Part shown: piece after piece, positions 47,437 to 55,890 of the stretch | Layout of the letters: the number at the start of each line of letters is the position of its first letter | Numbering within the stretch: the stretch's first letter is position 1 | Origin: Acinetobacter seifertii | Lineage (GTDB): Bacteria; Pseudomonadota; Gammaproteobacteria; Pseudomonadales; Moraxellaceae | Direction: 5' to 3' | NCBI RefSeq assembly: GCF_000368065.1 | Contig: NZ_KB851199.1 | Span: 32,927-96,926, forward strand | DNA: 64,000 nt | The notes under the pieces: model-generated | The model's database searches: none | Told to the model about the DNA's origin: nothing | What the model saw: only the letters and a program-made list of their open reading frames with translations | Program-made: the position numbers and the translations under genes

Positions 47437-47910
47437 TCATTCAATATCTGATATGTGATTGATTGCAGCAATTAATTCAGGACGAGACATATTTGCTGTA
47501 TCAAGTGCAAATAAAGCATCTAAACGACGGTTGATATGGTCTACTGTCACTTGGAAAGCTTTTAATTTTTCCTCTTTAGGCAAGTCTAAATGTGATGGAT
47601 CAGCCAAGCCCCAATGTGCCTTGATCGCTCCCCCCAAATAAAGAGGACAAGCTTCTTGAGCTGCTGAATCACACACAGTAATCACTACATCAGGTTTATA
47701 TTGCTCACAGTCATCAATGGTTTTACTCCATAAACCTTCTGTTGAAAGACCAAGGTTTTCCAAAGTTTCAATAGTCAATGGATGCACCTGTCCTGATGGC
47801 TTACTACCTGCACTGTATGCTTTCCAGTCATGAGGAGCACGACTGTTAAAAAGCACTTCAGACAAAATGCTACGACAACTATTTCCAGTACACAAAAAAA
47901 GGAATTTCAT
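47437..47910 (-). CDS. arsC: thioredoxin-coupled arsenate reductase (LMW-PTP fold)
   Basis: The 157-aa protein has the P-loop [15 protein letters not shown] (Cys7 nucleophile, Cys12 second redox Cys), the [15 protein letters not shown] segment with the third redox Cys, and [10 protein letters not shown] with the acid Asp. It reduces As(V) to As(III) using thioredoxin, which fits trxB in the operon. A second, unrelated ArsC is at 50,898. Confidence 0.95.
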   Translation of the reverse strand: MKFLFLCTGNSCRSILSEVLFNSRAPHDWKAYSAGSKPSGQVHPLTIETLENLGLSTEGLWSKTIDDCEQYKPDVVITVCDSAAQEACPLYLGGAIKAHWGLADPSHLDLPKEEKLKAFQVTVDHINRRLDALFALDTANMSRPELIAAINHISDIE

Positions 47911-47916
47911 AATCTA

Positions 47917-48237
47917 TTACTCACAATAACTATTTATAGAAAGCGTGTTGGTATTGCTTACAACTTGACTAGATGATGTTTTTTTTAAAGTATCTAGAAT
48001 TTCAAAACACCATGCTGGAAGTTGTTGATTAATGCTGTAGTACACCCATTGGCTTTGTCGTCTGTCTTGTAAGAGACCAGAAGAGCGTAATAAAGCTAAA
48101 TGCCTAGAAATCTTTGGTTGACTCAGTTGTAGCTTTTCTGTCAGATCACAAACACAGAGTTCTTTATTCTCAGCAATTAAAGTGACAATATTGAGACGGG
48201 TTTCATCTGATAAGCATTTAAAAAAATTAACTTGATC
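47917..48237 (-). pseudogene. arsR: arsR repressor interrupted by IS66 after codon 3
   Basis: This piece encodes FFKCLSDETRLNIVTLIAE, the metal-binding ELCVCDL motif (two Cys of the As(III) site), the SQPKISRHLALLRSSGLL recognition helix and WVYYSINQQLP. The ATG is at 50840-50842 on the other side of the IS; the duplicated ACTTGATC holds the next codons. Repaired, the protein is 107 aa. Without a start codon in the native place, this repressor is probably lost. Confidence 0.92.
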
Positions 48238-48268
48238 GTAAGCATCCGCTGAACGCCATCGCCAAGTT

Positions 48269-49915
48269 TTAACGGGGTTCAGGTTTCCAGCGGTGAGGTA
48301 GTAATTCTTCTATTTGGGGCACTTTATGTGTTGGCAACCTTTTCAGCACATCACTTAAATAGGCATACGGATCCAAGCCATTCAGCTTTGCTGACTGGAT
48401 TAAAGTCATGATATTGGCAGCTCGTTGACCACTGCGCAGCGAACCTGCAAATAGCCAGTTCTTACGCCCCAAGGCCCAGGGACGCATTTGGTTCTCTATC
48501 CAATTATTGTCAATGGGTAGATTGCCATCATCCAGATAGCGGCTTAAAGCAGTCCAACGTTTTAGGCTGTAATTGATCGCCCGGGCGGTTGGAGAACTCG
48601 ATGGCACCGTCAGCTGATGTTGGTTGAGCCATTCATATAGTTGTTGCATGACCGGTTGACTATGCTGTTGTCGGTATTCGCAGCGGTCTTCCGCTGTACC
48701 ATCCGTCTTTTTTCTTAATTCTGCTTCTATCGCATATAATTTCTGAATCAGCACTAATGCCTGTTCAGCGACCTGACTTTTCTTGGTCACATGTAGTTCA
48801 TGGAATTTACGACGTGCATGTGCCATGCAGCCCACCTCAATGACCTGACCTGATCTAAAGCGTGCTTTATAACCACTGTAATCATCACAGACCAAATGAC
48901 CCTGCCAGCCTTTCAGGAAGTCTTCAGCATGCTGGCCAGAACGGCTATCTTGAAAGTCATAGATCACTGCCTGAACTGGATTGTACTGTGTGCTGGCATA
49001 GGCCCAGACATAACCTTTTTTGGGCTTTTTCTCATTTTCACCCATCTGCATGACCGTCACCGGTGTTTCATCTGCATGGATCACCTGCTGTTGCAGTACC
49101 ACCTGTTTTAAGGCATTGGCCAGAGGTTCCAGTTCCACCCCACAGCGGCCAATCCAGTCAGATAACGTTGATCTAGACAGATCAACACCTGCGCGTAGAA
49201 AGATTTGACGTTGACGGTACAAAGGCAAATGATCGGCATACTTTGACACCAGCACATGGCTAAGCAATTCAGGTGAAGCAATGCCTTTATCAATCACATA
49301 GGCTGGCATCGCTTGCTGAGTCAGAGTGTCACACTGATCACAGACCCATTTACCACGCACATGCTGTTCCTTATAGAACTGTGCCGGTCTGAAATTCAGT
49401 TTTTCACTGACATCTTCACCGATACGACGCAAGGTACAGCCACAACTGCATTGTGTTGATTCAGGTTCATGCTCAATACGGAGGGTGTGTAGATGATCTG
49501 GCAACAGCCGACGTTTAGGTTTGTTGACTGGGGCTTTCTGTGCAGCTGCATTGGTTTTATCTGCATTCAGTCGTTCCAGTTCCAGATCAACCGCTGCAAT
49601 ATCTTCTTCAACCGCTTCATCCCAGAGATGGATTTGTTTTGCGGTTAGATGTTCGTTTTTACTGCCGAATTTATGCTGTTTAAATAGTGCAAGCTCATGC
49701 TCGTATTTTTGATTGAGAATAGAAAGATGTTGAACTTTAGAATCTAATTGCTGATTGGTGACTTCAAGATGTTGAACTCTGGCATCTAATTGCTGATTTG
49801 ATTGTTCCAGTTGTTGTTTAGATTGTGCCAGAGACTGATGCTGCATCGCCAACTGTCTGGTAAATTCCAGCAGTTGTTCATGGGTCAGTTGGCTTAAATC
49901 AGGCAGCGTATTCAT
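48269..49915 (-). CDS. IS66 transposase TnpC
   Basis: The 548-aa DDE protein begins with a coiled coil (about 25-95; QQLEQSNQQLDARVQHLE-type heptads), then a Zn-ribbon-like CSCGCTLRRIGEDVSEKLNF and WVCDQCDTLTQ, and the core VIHADETPVTVM, LVCDDYSGYKA and YLDDGNLPIDNNWIENQMRPWALGRKNWLFAGS. It is complete. Confidence 0.95.
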   Translation of the reverse strand: MNTLPDLSQLTHEQLLEFTRQLAMQHQSLAQSKQQLEQSNQQLDARVQHLEVTNQQLDSKVQHLSILNQKYEHELALFKQHKFGSKNEHLTAKQIHLWDEAVEEDIAAVDLELERLNADKTNAAAQKAPVNKPKRRLLPDHLHTLRIEHEPESTQCSCGCTLRRIGEDVSEKLNFRPAQFYKEQHVRGKWVCDQCDTLTQQAMPAYVIDKGIASPELLSHVLVSKYADHLPLYRQRQIFLRAGVDLSRSTLSDWIGRCGVELEPLANALKQVVLQQQVIHADETPVTVMQMGENEKKPKKGYVWAYASTQYNPVQAVIYDFQDSRSGQHAEDFLKGWQGHLVCDDYSGYKARFRSGQVIEVGCMAHARRKFHELHVTKKSQVAEQALVLIQKLYAIEAELRKKTDGTAEDRCEYRQQHSQPVMQQLYEWLNQHQLTVPSSSPTARAINYSLKRWTALSRYLDDGNLPIDNNWIENQMRPWALGRKNWLFAGSLRSGQRAANIMTLIQSAKLNGLDPYAYLSDVLKRLPTHKVPQIEELLPHRWKPEPR

Positions 49916-49989
49916 GACCGCAGTATGCCTGAGGTCATGATGCAGAGGAAATAGAACGTTTGGAGAATAGCAGAATGGATGAGCCTGGT

Positions 49990-50325
49990 TTAGAGCATTG
50001 TTACCACTTGCTGCAGTCCGATTCTTTGCCAGGGCAAACCCTGGATCAGTGCCTGTAACTGCTCCGGGCTGATCGCCATACTTTCACCCTGGTGAACTTT
50101 AGCCCAGTGGAATTTCCCCTGTTCCAGCCGCCGGGCACACAGCCAGATACCCAGTCCATCATGCACCAGCACTTTCATACGATGGCCACGCTTATTACAG
50201 AACAGGTAAGCGCAATGCGGTTTGATGTAGCCAAAGGCTCTCAGCACCTGAGCCATGGCTGTATCCATCCCTGCACGCATGTCCATCGGCTGGGTAGACA
50301 ACCAGATCTCATCAATACGAATCAT
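49990..50325 (-). CDS. IS66 accessory protein TnpB
   Basis: The 111-aa protein has the Orf2 signature PMDMRAGMDTAMAQV, CAYLFCNKRGHRMKVLVHDGLGIWLCARRLEQGKF. It is required for IS66 transposition. It overlaps tnpA by 4 nt. Confidence 0.95.
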   Translation of the reverse strand: MIRIDEIWLSTQPMDMRAGMDTAMAQVLRAFGYIKPHCAYLFCNKRGHRMKVLVHDGLGIWLCARRLEQGKFHWAKVHQGESMAISPEQLQALIQGLPWQRIGLQQVVTML

Positions 50326-50750
50326 TGAGTCAAACCCTGGATCAGCAACAGTAATTCAGTTACTGACTCCACCGGCCAGTCGATCTCGATCATCTGATCC
50401 CTTGCGGAACTTGGTGCCTCATGTAATGGAATCCTGATATGAGCGACAGCTTTCTTCTCTGGCACAGGTGGTAGAGGTGCTTCTTGTTTGACTGGAGTCG
50501 GGTGAAGAATGACCGGAAGAAAGTCAGTCTGTGGAATGGATGGGGTTTTTAATGCAGGGGGCATTGATCTGGACTGACGAATCCATTTATGTAGCAGATT
50601 GGCATTGATCTGATGTTGCATTGCTACCTTGGCCACTGATGTATCTGGCTGCTGGCATTGCTGAATAAGTTGATGTTTAAATTCAGCTGTGAAGGTTCGA
50701 CGGGGCTTTTTTAGCGTTGGTGCACTGTCTATAACTGTCTTTAAATCCAT
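50322..50750 (-). CDS. IS66 accessory protein TnpA
   Basis: The 142-aa protein has an HTH_Tnp_1-type N-terminus (RRTFTAEFKHQLIQQCQQPDTSVAKVAMQHQINANLLHKWIRQ) and a proline-rich linker, as expected for the first IS66 gene. Confidence 0.92.
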   Translation of the reverse strand: MDLKTVIDSAPTLKKPRRTFTAEFKHQLIQQCQQPDTSVAKVAMQHQINANLLHKWIRQSRSMPPALKTPSIPQTDFLPVILHPTPVKQEAPLPPVPEKKAVAHIRIPLHEAPSSARDQMIEIDWPVESVTELLLLIQGLTQ

Positions 50751-50897
50751 AAATAGGTGTCCACTTAAATTTAAGTGGACACTATCGCGGTATTAATGAG
50801 TTAGAAAAAGTGGGGTTCAGCGGACGCTTACACTTGATCCATCTTTGCTACCTATAAATTTGGATATGCAGATAATCACATACAAGAACTAAATTTT

Positions 50898-51332
50898 TTA
50901 ATTTACTCTCTGACCATTTTCGTCGATCACTTGTTCACCATCTTCTTTAGTGAAAGCACCTTTTTGTGGTAATGGCAGAATATCCAAGACAACTTCTGAA
51001 GGACGACTTAAGCGAGTACCTAATTCAGTAACAACAAATGGTCGATTAATCAAAATAGGATGTTCAAGCATAAAACTGAGTAGTTGTTCATCACTCAAAT
51101 CACTACGATCAAGCTGTAAATCCCGATAAGGATCTACATTCTGACGAATAGCCTCTCTTACTGTTAAGTTTGCATCCTGAATCAATTTAACTAATTCGTC
51201 ATGACTAGGTGGTGTAATGAGATATTCAATAACGGTTGGTTCAATTCCTGTATTGCGAATCAAAGCCAAAGTATTCCGAGAGGTGCCACAAGCAGGATTG
51301 TGATAAATCTTTACATCTAATGAAGTTGTCAT
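50898..51332 (-). CDS. arsC: glutaredoxin-coupled arsenate reductase
   Basis: The 144-aa ArsC/Spx-fold protein has YHNPACGTSRNTLALI (catalytic Cys near 15), TPPSHDELVKLI, DPYRDL and HPILINRPFVVTELGTRLSRP with the key Arg residues. It is the first gene after the ars promoter and lay 55 bp before arsR. The operon thus carries two unrelated arsenate reductases. It remains upstream of the IS66 insertion. Confidence 0.94.
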   Translation of the reverse strand: MTTSLDVKIYHNPACGTSRNTLALIRNTGIEPTVIEYLITPPSHDELVKLIQDANLTVREAIRQNVDPYRDLQLDRSDLSDEQLLSFMLEHPILINRPFVVTELGTRLSRPSEVVLDILPLPQKGAFTKEDGEQVIDENGQRVN

Positions 51333-51361
51333 GAAACTGGGACCTCTAATATATTAATATC

Positions 51362-51400
51362 TTTATATATGAATTAGCATATATATGCAACTTCATATAT
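51362..51400 (-). promoter_or_regulatory. ars operon promoter with concentric dyad
   Basis: Leftward TTGCAT (51385-51390) and TATAAA (51362-51367) are 17 bp apart. They overlap two inverted repeats sharing one centre: ATATATGAA / TTCATATAT (51365-51373, 51392-51400) and CATATATATG (51378-51387). This is a likely ArsR operator. Confidence 0.55.
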
Positions 51401-51556
51401 GATGGTCTGCAAAATACAATCCATTAAATAAGCTAGTTAAATTTGAAAAACTGCTGTAAACAATTCATTTTAGATTAAGAATTTAGCAATAATATTAAAT
51501 AAGCCAATATACGTATCAGTAAGTTTGAGAAACAAATGTGATCACTAACTTTTTAT

Positions 51557-51943
51557 TCAGGCTAACTTCTTCAGTACACCACATTTGTCCACTGTACATA
51601 ACCCATCACAAGTCTTTCTTATTTCTAATAGCTGCTGTATGAGTTTCTGCTGATTCCGAATATTTTCCTCTACATCGTTAATATGTGAATCGATAAGCTC
51701 ATTCACATCAGAACAATTTAGATTAGGCAGATCCTTATAATTTAGTAATTTTTTGATTTCAATTAAGTTCATATTCAAAGAACGACAATTCACAATGAAT
51801 TTCAACCGATCAATGTAATCTTCAGTATATAGTCTATAGTTACCTTGAGTTCGATCAGGTTGCGGGATTAAACCTTCTTTTTCATAAAACCGTATTGTCA
51901 GTACTGAGCACGACGTTTTCTCAGAGAGCTCTCCTATCTTCAT
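51557..51943 (-). CDS. cadR: CadR-type MerR-family metal-responsive regulator
   Basis: The 128-aa protein has the MerR winged helix (MKIGELSEKTSCSVLTIRFYEKEGLI, GNYRLYTEDYIDRLKFI), a dimerisation helix and a C-terminal metal site with CDGLCTVDKCG (three Cys) plus the earlier Cys in LNCSDV. These Cys residues are those of Cd(II)/Pb(II)-type CadR/PbrR. It diverges from the CDF gene across the promoter at 51971-52001. ATG at 51943 or 51949; neither has a strong ribosome site. Confidence 0.9.
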   Translation of the reverse strand: MKIGELSEKTSCSVLTIRFYEKEGLIPQPDRTQGNYRLYTEDYIDRLKFIVNCRSLNMNLIEIKKLLNYKDLPNLNCSDVNELIDSHINDVEENIRNQQKLIQQLLEIRKTCDGLCTVDKCGVLKKLA

Positions 51944-51970
51944 AAACATTAGAAATACTCAAAATCCAAC

Positions 51971-52001
51971 TTGACTCTATAGTAGCTATAGAGATTTTAA
52001 T
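51971..52001 (+). promoter_or_regulatory. MerR/CadR-regulated promoter of the CDF gene
   Basis: TTGACT (51971-51976) and TTTAAT (51996-52001) have a 19-bp spacer containing the perfect dyad CTCTATAG / CTATAGAG (51975-51982, 51986-51993). The long spacer is the hallmark of MerR activation. Confidence 0.75.
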
Positions 52002-52018
52002 ATGCAATAAGTAAAGAT

Positions 52019-53332
52019 ATGACTATGGGCACATCAATGAGTGGTTGCGGTTGTAATAAAGAAAGTTCTTGTGAAGACACTAAGCAAAATCAAAATGAAT
52101 CAGAAACAAATTCTGGTAACAGTAAAGATTTAACTGCTGAAGAAAGTAAAAGCTCTTGTTGTGGTAATGAAGTACCACAACAATCTAAGCCAGATGAAAA
52201 AGATTCTTGTGCTAGTACTCAGCCATGTTCTACGCAGTCAAACTCATGTTGCACCCCAGATTCAATAAGTTCACCTGAGATAATCAGTGATAATGAGGGT
52301 GTAGCGACTTTCATCAGTGACTATAAAATCCCTAAAATGGATTGTTCCGCAGAGGAACAAATGGTTCGGATGACTTTATCTTCTTTGGTAAATGTTAAGA
52401 GGCTAGTTTTTGATTTGCCGAATCGAAACCTAAAAGTTATGCATAATGGTGAAAGTAATGAAATCACTGCAAAACTTGAAGCTCTTGGGTTTGGCGCTAA
52501 ATTAAATAAAACTGAAGCCTATGTAAATAAAGAGCATGCAAAAGAAATCAGTACGTTTCTGATTCCGAAAATGGATTGCTCTGCTGAGGAGCAAATGGTT
52601 CGTATGGCATTGTCTCCAGTGAGTGAGGTCAAAGGACTAATATTTGATTTACCTAATCGGAAATTAAAAGTTTTTCATAATGATGGTCTTAATGAAATTA
52701 CTAGCAAACTTGAAGCACTTGGTTTTGGAGCCAAACTTGAAAGTACCGCTGCCTCTGTGGGTGAAATGCCTGAAAAAGCAGATACGTCTGAACAAGCAAA
52801 AGTTTTAAAAATTCTTTTAGCGATTAATCTCCTATTATTCTTTATAGAGTTTATCAGTGGTTTGGTAGCTGCCTCTACAGGCTTGATTGCTGACTCATTG
52901 GATATGCTTGCTGATGCCACAGTGTTTGGTATAGCACTGTTTGTTGTTGGTAAAAGTGTAAAAAAACAATTAAAAGCAGCGCATCTTTCAGGCTGGTTAC
53001 AGTTAATTCTCGCTACTTCTGTAATTGTAGATGTTGTGCGTCGGTTCATTTATGGTAGTGAGCCAGAGTCTTTCTTGATGATTGGAATTGCTGCTTTAGC
53101 GCTAATTGCCAATTTTTATTGTATATACCTAATGTCTCATCAAAAAAATGATGGTGCACACATGAAGGCTAGTTGGGTCTTTTTATCCAATGATATCATA
53201 GTCAATTTTGGTGTGATTTGTGCAGGGATACTAGTTGCTTTGACAGGTTCCGCATATCCAGATCTTGTTATAGGAATAATTGTTTCACTTTTCGTACTTA
53301 ACGGTGCTCGAAAAATTTTGGCATTGAAATAA
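52019..53332 (+). CDS. CDF-family metal exporter with Cys-rich N-terminus and two tandem metal-domain repeats
   Basis: The 437-aa protein begins with a Cys-rich tail (GCGCNKESSC, SSCCGN, SNSCCTP; residues 8-80). Two nearly identical 61-aa repeats follow (about 102-162 and 180-240), each with IPKMDCSAEEQMVRM and EALGFGAKL, like HMA domains with the CxxC reduced to DCxxEE. The rest (about 260-437) is a short CDF membrane part with D292-S-L-D295-M-L-A-D299 in place of the HxxxD of zinc CDFs, and ND392IIVN later. The DxxxD pattern is that of FieF-like Fe/Cd/Zn exporters. Substrate inferred from cadR: Cd, Zn, Co or Pb. Confidence 0.82.
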   Translation: MTMGTSMSGCGCNKESSCEDTKQNQNESETNSGNSKDLTAEESKSSCCGNEVPQQSKPDEKDSCASTQPCSTQSNSCCTPDSISSPEIISDNEGVATFISDYKIPKMDCSAEEQMVRMTLSSLVNVKRLVFDLPNRNLKVMHNGESNEITAKLEALGFGAKLNKTEAYVNKEHAKEISTFLIPKMDCSAEEQMVRMALSPVSEVKGLIFDLPNRKLKVFHNDGLNEITSKLEALGFGAKLESTAASVGEMPEKADTSEQAKVLKILLAINLLLFFIEFISGLVAASTGLIADSLDMLADATVFGIALFVVGKSVKKQLKAAHLSGWLQLILATSVIVDVVRRFIYGSEPESFLMIGIAALALIANFYCIYLMSHQKNDGAHMKASWVFLSNDIIVNFGVICAGILVALTGSAYPDLVIGIIVSLFVLNGARKILALK

Positions 53333-53343
53333 GAGTATTAAAA

Positions 53344-53604
53344 ATGAATTTATTCCAAGTTAAACCAAACGAATTTGTCAAAATTGTTGACCTAAAAAAA
53401 GGTAACCAATATTTAGATAAAAATGATCCAGTTCTCGAACGACTTGAATTGTTAGGTTTCAGAATTGGTGAAACTTTACAAGTTCTAGCTAAGGGACTTT
53501 TCGGTGGTGATCCAGTATTGGTTCAAATTGAAACTTCTCGATTTGCGTTAAGAAAGAATGAAGCTGAACGAATTTTTGTAGAGATTGTTTCAAATGAACA
53601 GTAA
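53344..53604 (+). CDS. feoA: FeoA-family protein
   Basis: The 86-aa SH3-like protein shows LELLGFRIGETLQVLAKGLFGGDPVLVQIETSRFALRKNEAERI, the FeoA core. FeoA assists FeoB. It starts 11 bp after the CDF gene and overlaps feoB, so a single operon under CadR control is likely. Confidence 0.88.
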   Translation: MNLFQVKPNEFVKIVDLKKGNQYLDKNDPVLERLELLGFRIGETLQVLAKGLFGGDPVLVQIETSRFALRKNEAERIFVEIVSNEQ

Positions 53605-55423
53605 AAATATTGCACTTATTGGTAACCCAAATTGTGGGAAAACATCTCTCTTTAATACTTTAACAGGTACTCGTCAAAAAGTAGCTAATTATGCTGGTGT
53701 TACTGTTGAGCGGAAAGAAGGTTTTTTTAAACTACCTTCTGGTGAATCAGTTCGAGTTTTAGATTTGCCCGGCACATACAGCTTAAAGCCTACGAGTCTA
53801 GATGAAGAGGTAACAAGGGCTGTATGCTTAGGTGAGCTTGAGGGTGAGGTTCTACCTGATATATATGTATGTGTGGTTGATGCCACTAATTTACATTTAC
53901 ATTTAAGTCTTGTGCTTGAAATAAGGGCATTGAATCGACCAATGCTTCTTGTTTTAAATATGATGGATGAGGTCAAAAAGCGTGGTATTTCGATAGATAT
54001 TAATAAGCTATCAGAATTGTTGGGTATCCCTGTTATTGAGGCTGTTGCCGTTAAAACTAAAGGCGTGCAAGAACTACTAAATCAATTAGATCAAAAAAAT
54101 CTATTTGTCACTCCTTATCATTCTGATCTGAATCATTTTGATCAGATTAAAAATATTACTAAACAGGTAATTTTAAAAAATGATAACGGTGATGCAAGAA
54201 CAGCTTTCTTGGATAAAATTTTCTTACATCCTGTACTTGGTTTAGTCATCCTAACGCTTACCATGTTTGTCATGTTCCAAGCCGTTTTTATCTGGGCACA
54301 ACCTTTTATCTCATTAATTGAAAATGCAATTGCTTGGTTAGGTAATACAATTGGCCCGCTTATTACTCATCCATTACTTAGAAGTCTTATTGTTGATGGG
54401 GTAATCGCTGGATCGGGTAGTGTTTTGGCTTATATGCCGCAGATCCTTATCTTATTCTTCTTTATTTTAATTTTAGAAGAATCAGGTTATTTGCCACGAG
54501 CAGCATTCCTTTTGGATAAATTAATGTCCAAAGCTGGTTTAAGTGGACGTTCCTTTATTCCACTATTGTCTAGTTTTGCCTGTGCTATTCCTGGTGTCAT
54601 GGCAACACGAAGCATTAGTTCGGAAAGAGATCGTCTAGCAACCATTATGATTGCGCCATTAATGACTTGTTCTGCAAGATTACCTGTTTATGCTTTGCTA
54701 ATTGCGGCATTCATTCCAAACAAATTAGTTTATGGTTGGTTGAGCCTACAAGGTTTAGTTCTTTTTGGACTATATATGGCTGGAATTGTTTCAGCATTAT
54801 GTGTTTCTTTATTTTTGAAACTAGTTAGAAAAGATAAAACAGAAAGTATTTTTATCTTTGAGTTGCCTACTTATCGATTGCCAGATATTCGAAACGTTGC
54901 ATTAGGACTTTATGATCGAGCTACGATCTTTCTAAAAAGAGTTGGTGGTATTATCGTAGCATTATCTATATTGCTTTGGGTGTTGGTTACGTTCCCTCAA
55001 CCACCTGAGCATGCCACGATGCCTGCTATCAACTATAGTTTAGCTGGACAACTTGGACACATTATTCAGCCTATATTTGCACCTATTGGCTTTACTTGGG
55101 AAATCTGTATCGCATTAATTCCTGCTATGGCTGCAAGGGAAGTTGTCATTGCTGCTTTAGGTGTAATTTATGCTATGTCTGGAGATGAAGATACTGTAAC
55201 TCAAACATTGTTGAGTCAAATCTCTGGTCCTGATGGTTGGGGGCTAGCTACAGGGATGTCATTATTAGTTTGGTACATTTTCGCACCACATTGTCTTGCA
55301 ACATTAGCGACCATTCGTCGTGAAACTGGTAGCTGGAAACAGCCTGTTATTATGGCGACTTACTTATTTGGGCTTGCGTATTTCTTTGCCTTCATTACAT
55401 ATCAGCTTATTAGTAGACTTTAA
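53594..55423 (+). CDS. feoB: FeoB-family ferrous iron transporter (short form)
   Basis: The 609-aa protein has an N-terminal G domain: G1 IGNPNCGKTSLFN (about 7-19), G3 DLPGTYSL, G4 NMMDE. The membrane part has two Gate domains (SGRSFIPLLSSFACAIPGVMATR, about 320-342; IPAMAAREVVIAALGVIYA). It is shorter than E. coli FeoB (773 aa). The ATG at 53594 overlaps feoA by 11 bp. Placement with a CDF exporter suggests that iron supply is coupled to divalent-metal stress, or transport of another ion. Confidence 0.9.
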   Translation: MNSKNIALIGNPNCGKTSLFNTLTGTRQKVANYAGVTVERKEGFFKLPSGESVRVLDLPGTYSLKPTSLDEEVTRAVCLGELEGEVLPDIYVCVVDATNLHLHLSLVLEIRALNRPMLLVLNMMDEVKKRGISIDINKLSELLGIPVIEAVAVKTKGVQELLNQLDQKNLFVTPYHSDLNHFDQIKNITKQVILKNDNGDARTAFLDKIFLHPVLGLVILTLTMFVMFQAVFIWAQPFISLIENAIAWLGNTIGPLITHPLLRSLIVDGVIAGSGSVLAYMPQILILFFFILILEESGYLPRAAFLLDKLMSKAGLSGRSFIPLLSSFACAIPGVMATRSISSERDRLATIMIAPLMTCSARLPVYALLIAAFIPNKLVYGWLSLQGLVLFGLYMAGIVSALCVSLFLKLVRKDKTESIFIFELPTYRLPDIRNVALGLYDRATIFLKRVGGIIVALSILLWVLVTFPQPPEHATMPAINYSLAGQLGHIIQPIFAPIGFTWEICIALIPAMAAREVVIAALGVIYAMSGDEDTVTQTLLSQISGPDGWGLATGMSLLVWYIFAPHCLATLATIRRETGSWKQPVIMATYLFGLAYFFAFITYQLISRL

Positions 55424-55447
55424 TCAAAATAAGAATATTTCATAAAG

Positions 55448-55475
55448 AAAAATGGATGCCTTCGCATCCATTTTT
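55448..55475. terminator. bidirectional terminator between feoB and cusF-like gene
   Basis: The stem ATGGATGC (55452-55459) / GCATCCAT (55464-55471) has loop CTTC, A-run before and T5 after. Confidence 0.85.
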
Positions 55476-55494
55476 CTTTTAAGTATCAAACTGA

Positions 55495-55857
55495 TTATGA
55501 GCTTTTTTTCACAGCAACAATAATCTGACTCTCACCCTCTATTTTTAATTCGAAGTCAACCTTTTCCCCTACAGTTAAACCATTCAATAATGCTGGATCT
55601 GCAACTTTAAAGCCCATGGTCATTGCAGGCCATTTAATTGCAGGAATTGCTTCATGGTCGAGTGTTAGAATATTTTCTTTCGTATCAATAGCAGTAATCA
55701 CACCAACAGCTTGAGCTGTTGCAACTGTAGATGACTCTTTACTCATCTGCTCCATCGGTGCTTCCGCTTTCTTTTGCTCTGATGCCTCATTTTTGCTACA
55801 TGCACTTAACGCAGCAACAGTTGCAACAAGAGCCACAATTTTCATAAATTTCAACAT
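55495..55857 (-). CDS. cusF: CusF-like copper-binding lipoprotein
   Basis: The 120-aa protein has a lipobox LSAC (Cys20) and a C-terminal CusF OB-fold domain: GVITAIDTKENILTLDHEAIPAIKWPAMTMGF with the Trp-Met-Met Cu(I)/Ag(I) ligands (IKWPAMTM). Standard CusF is a soluble chaperone, so a lipid-anchored form is a variant. It is the last gene of the cop-cus group and follows cusA by 33 bp. Confidence 0.9.
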   Translation of the reverse strand: MLKFMKIVALVATVAALSACSKNEASEQKKAEAPMEQMSKESSTVATAQAVGVITAIDTKENILTLDHEAIPAIKWPAMTMGFKVADPALLNGLTVGEKVDFELKIEGESQIIVAVKKSS

Positions 55858-55890
55858 AATAAAACCTCTTTTGACGAAATAATAAAACTA

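Larger units (their letters stand above)
48238..50831 (-). mobile_element. IS66-family insertion sequence, 2594 bp
   Basis: Ends are GTAAGCATCCGCTGAACG at the left and the reverse complement of GTAAGCGTCCGCTGAACC at the right. The 8-bp duplication ACTTGATC is at 48230-48237 and 50832-50839. It contains complete tnpA, tnpB and tnpC. Confidence 0.93.
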
